This document shows, one piece after another, positions 63,413-64,000 of a DNA stretch of 64,000 bases (position 1 is the stretch's first letter; every line of letters begins with the position of its first letter). Both the position numbers and the translations under genes were made by a program. The stretch lies in NCBI RefSeq assembly GCF_001436115.1, contig NZ_AYZQ01000002.1, forward strand, positions 124,001 to 188,000. Direction: 5' to 3'. The notes under the pieces were generated by a model. The model did not search any database. It was not told the origin of the DNA and worked only from the letters and a program-made list of their open reading frames with translations. This stretch comes from Lacticaseibacillus brantae DSM 23927 (GTDB lineage Bacteria; Bacillota; Bacilli; Lactobacillales; Lactobacillaceae).

Positions 63413-64000
63413 CAGATGAGTCCTCCTCTTGATAGGATTGTGATTGCATGATTTGTTGATAAACTGGATTTGTCTTGGCTAATTCAGCGTGTGTACCTAA
63501 CCCGACGATGCTGCCCTGATCTAAGACGGCAATCTGGTCTGAAGTCGTAATCGAAGCAACCCGCTGTGCCACAATGATGGTAACGGCATTACCGGTTTTG
63601 GCCCGCATGCTCTGGCGTACTGCGGCATCTGTCTTGAAATCTAACGCAGAAAATGAATCGTCGAAGATATAGACATCGGCGTCTTTTAACAAGGCCCGCG
63701 CGATACATAGCCGTTGCTTTTGGCCACCGGAGAAGTTGTCGCCGGCTTTAGCCACCTGGCTGTCAAGGCCGTCAGGTAATGCGGCAACAAAGTCCTTGGC
63801 TTGTGCCATTTCGAGGGCTTGCCAAATTTCATCATCTGTCGCTTCGGGCTTGCCGACTAACATGTTGGACCGGATAGTGCCGAAGAATAGCATGGCTGTT
63901 TGTGGGACATAGCTAATCTTGGCGTGGAGTTGTTCTTGGGGAATCTGTTTGACATCAACCCCGTTAAGCTCAACTTGACCACTTTCGGCGTCATACAAGC
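63399..64000 (-). CDS. Heterodimeric ABC exporter partner subunit (partial, degenerate ATP site)
   Basis: Only the C-terminal 200 or so residues lie in the window; the 5' part is beyond base 64000. It covers the ATPase domain from just after Walker A: Q-loop SYVPQ, signature NFSGGQKQRLCIARA, Walker B VYIFDDSFSALD. The catalytic Glu after Walker B is Asp and the H-loop histidine is Gln (IIVAQRVAS), the marks of the non-hydrolysing site in heterodimeric exporters. It works with the downstream gene. Confidence 0.9.
   Translation of the reverse strand, partial: LYDAESGQVELNGVDVKQIPQEQLHAKISYVPQTAMLFFGTIRSNMLVGKPEATDDEIWQALEMAQAKDFVAALPDGLDSQVAKAGDNFSGGQKQRLCIARALLKDADVYIFDDSFSALDFKTDAAVRQSMRAKTGNAVTIIVAQRVASITTSDQIAVLDQGSIVGLGTHAELAKTNPVYQQIMQSQSYQEEDSSDAKY

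Noticed and set aside
1-64000. tRNA, rRNA, CRISPR array, phage or complete IS element
   Set aside because: No cloverleaf, rRNA block, regularly spaced repeats, transposase or phage structural gene was seen; the lone resolvase-like gene has no inverted ends near it.

Overview
This 64 kb window is a chromosomal segment from a lactic acid bacterium of the family Lactobacillaceae. The evidence is TTG/GTG starts behind strong AGGAGG sites, a KxYKxGKxW-type signal peptide on LPxTG proteins, a D-aspartate ligase, an Asp23/AmaP cluster, and an RpoB N-terminus that reads like the Lacticaseibacillus (casei) group. The genus call is an impression from memory, not from a search. I see no rRNA, tRNA, CRISPR array or complete insertion sequence.

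Layout. 0-14 kb holds accessory and surface functions: a small serine-recombinase-like protein, a DUF421/DUF3290 membrane pair, a GH13 alpha-glucosidase, two tandem paralogous LRR/Ig-like surface proteins, an Atg22-type MFS transporter, a BcrA-like ABC transporter, and a LysR regulator divergent from a YeiH-type exporter. 14-22 kb holds a GlsB-AmaP-DUF2273-Asp23-Asp23 envelope-stress cluster, proC, a 3-hydroxyisobutyrate-dehydrogenase-like enzyme, a CNNM/CBS protein, a class I amidotransferase and a glutathione-reductase-like enzyme. 21.7-29.2 kb is rpoBC behind a structured leader. 29.2-35.5 kb is a metabolic block: an RpiR regulator, a fructose operon (1-phosphofructokinase and PTS EIIBCA), an iron-sulfur serine dehydratase (sdaAB, sdaAA) and a divergent SdaAB-like paralogue. 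35.5-39.7 kb holds a short A24 peptidase gene and the str operon (rpsL, rpsG, fusA). 39.8-45.7 kb has two tandem Tag-like glycosylases, unknown small genes, an Eis-type acetyltransferase, adenosine deaminase and a pyrimidine-nucleoside phosphorylase. 45.8-53.9 kb is a respiratory cassette (cydABDC, a polyprenyl diphosphate synthase, menA). 53.9-64 kb has a metallophosphoesterase, a large non-coding region, asparagine synthase plus D-aspartate ligase, a universal stress protein, YaaA, two small membrane paralogues and a heterodimeric ABC exporter that runs off the end.

The strongest candidate for something undescribed is at 54.95-55.54 kb. No gene is visible there, yet the stretch has a well-formed promoter (TTGCGT, 17 nt, TATACT), a 9-bp helix joining its predicted 5' end to its 3' end, many local hairpins including a GNRA-capped one, and a strong terminator. 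This predicts a structured RNA of about 540 nt. Two cre-like sites flank the promoter, one of them a full match to the consensus I remember, so CcpA control is likely. Second is a small dispersed family of intergenic elements directly downstream of genes (after fruA, after the Eis-like gene, and between cydC and the polyprenyl synthase gene). Each joins a TGTGACAAAAG box and a TTTGGAACG box to a 20-21 bp terminator of related sequence. Other notable points are the rpoB leader with competing pairings and a terminator, the Tag pair lacking zinc ligands, the SdaAB-like protein without its signature motif, and an LPQTS sorting signal.

Functional logic. The cyd/men genes fit respiration that depends partly on outside haem and quinone precursor. 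The asnB-like gene beside the D-aspartate ligase gene points to a D-Asp/D-Asn peptidoglycan cross-bridge. The surface proteins, Asp23 cluster, Usp and YaaA are envelope and stress functions.
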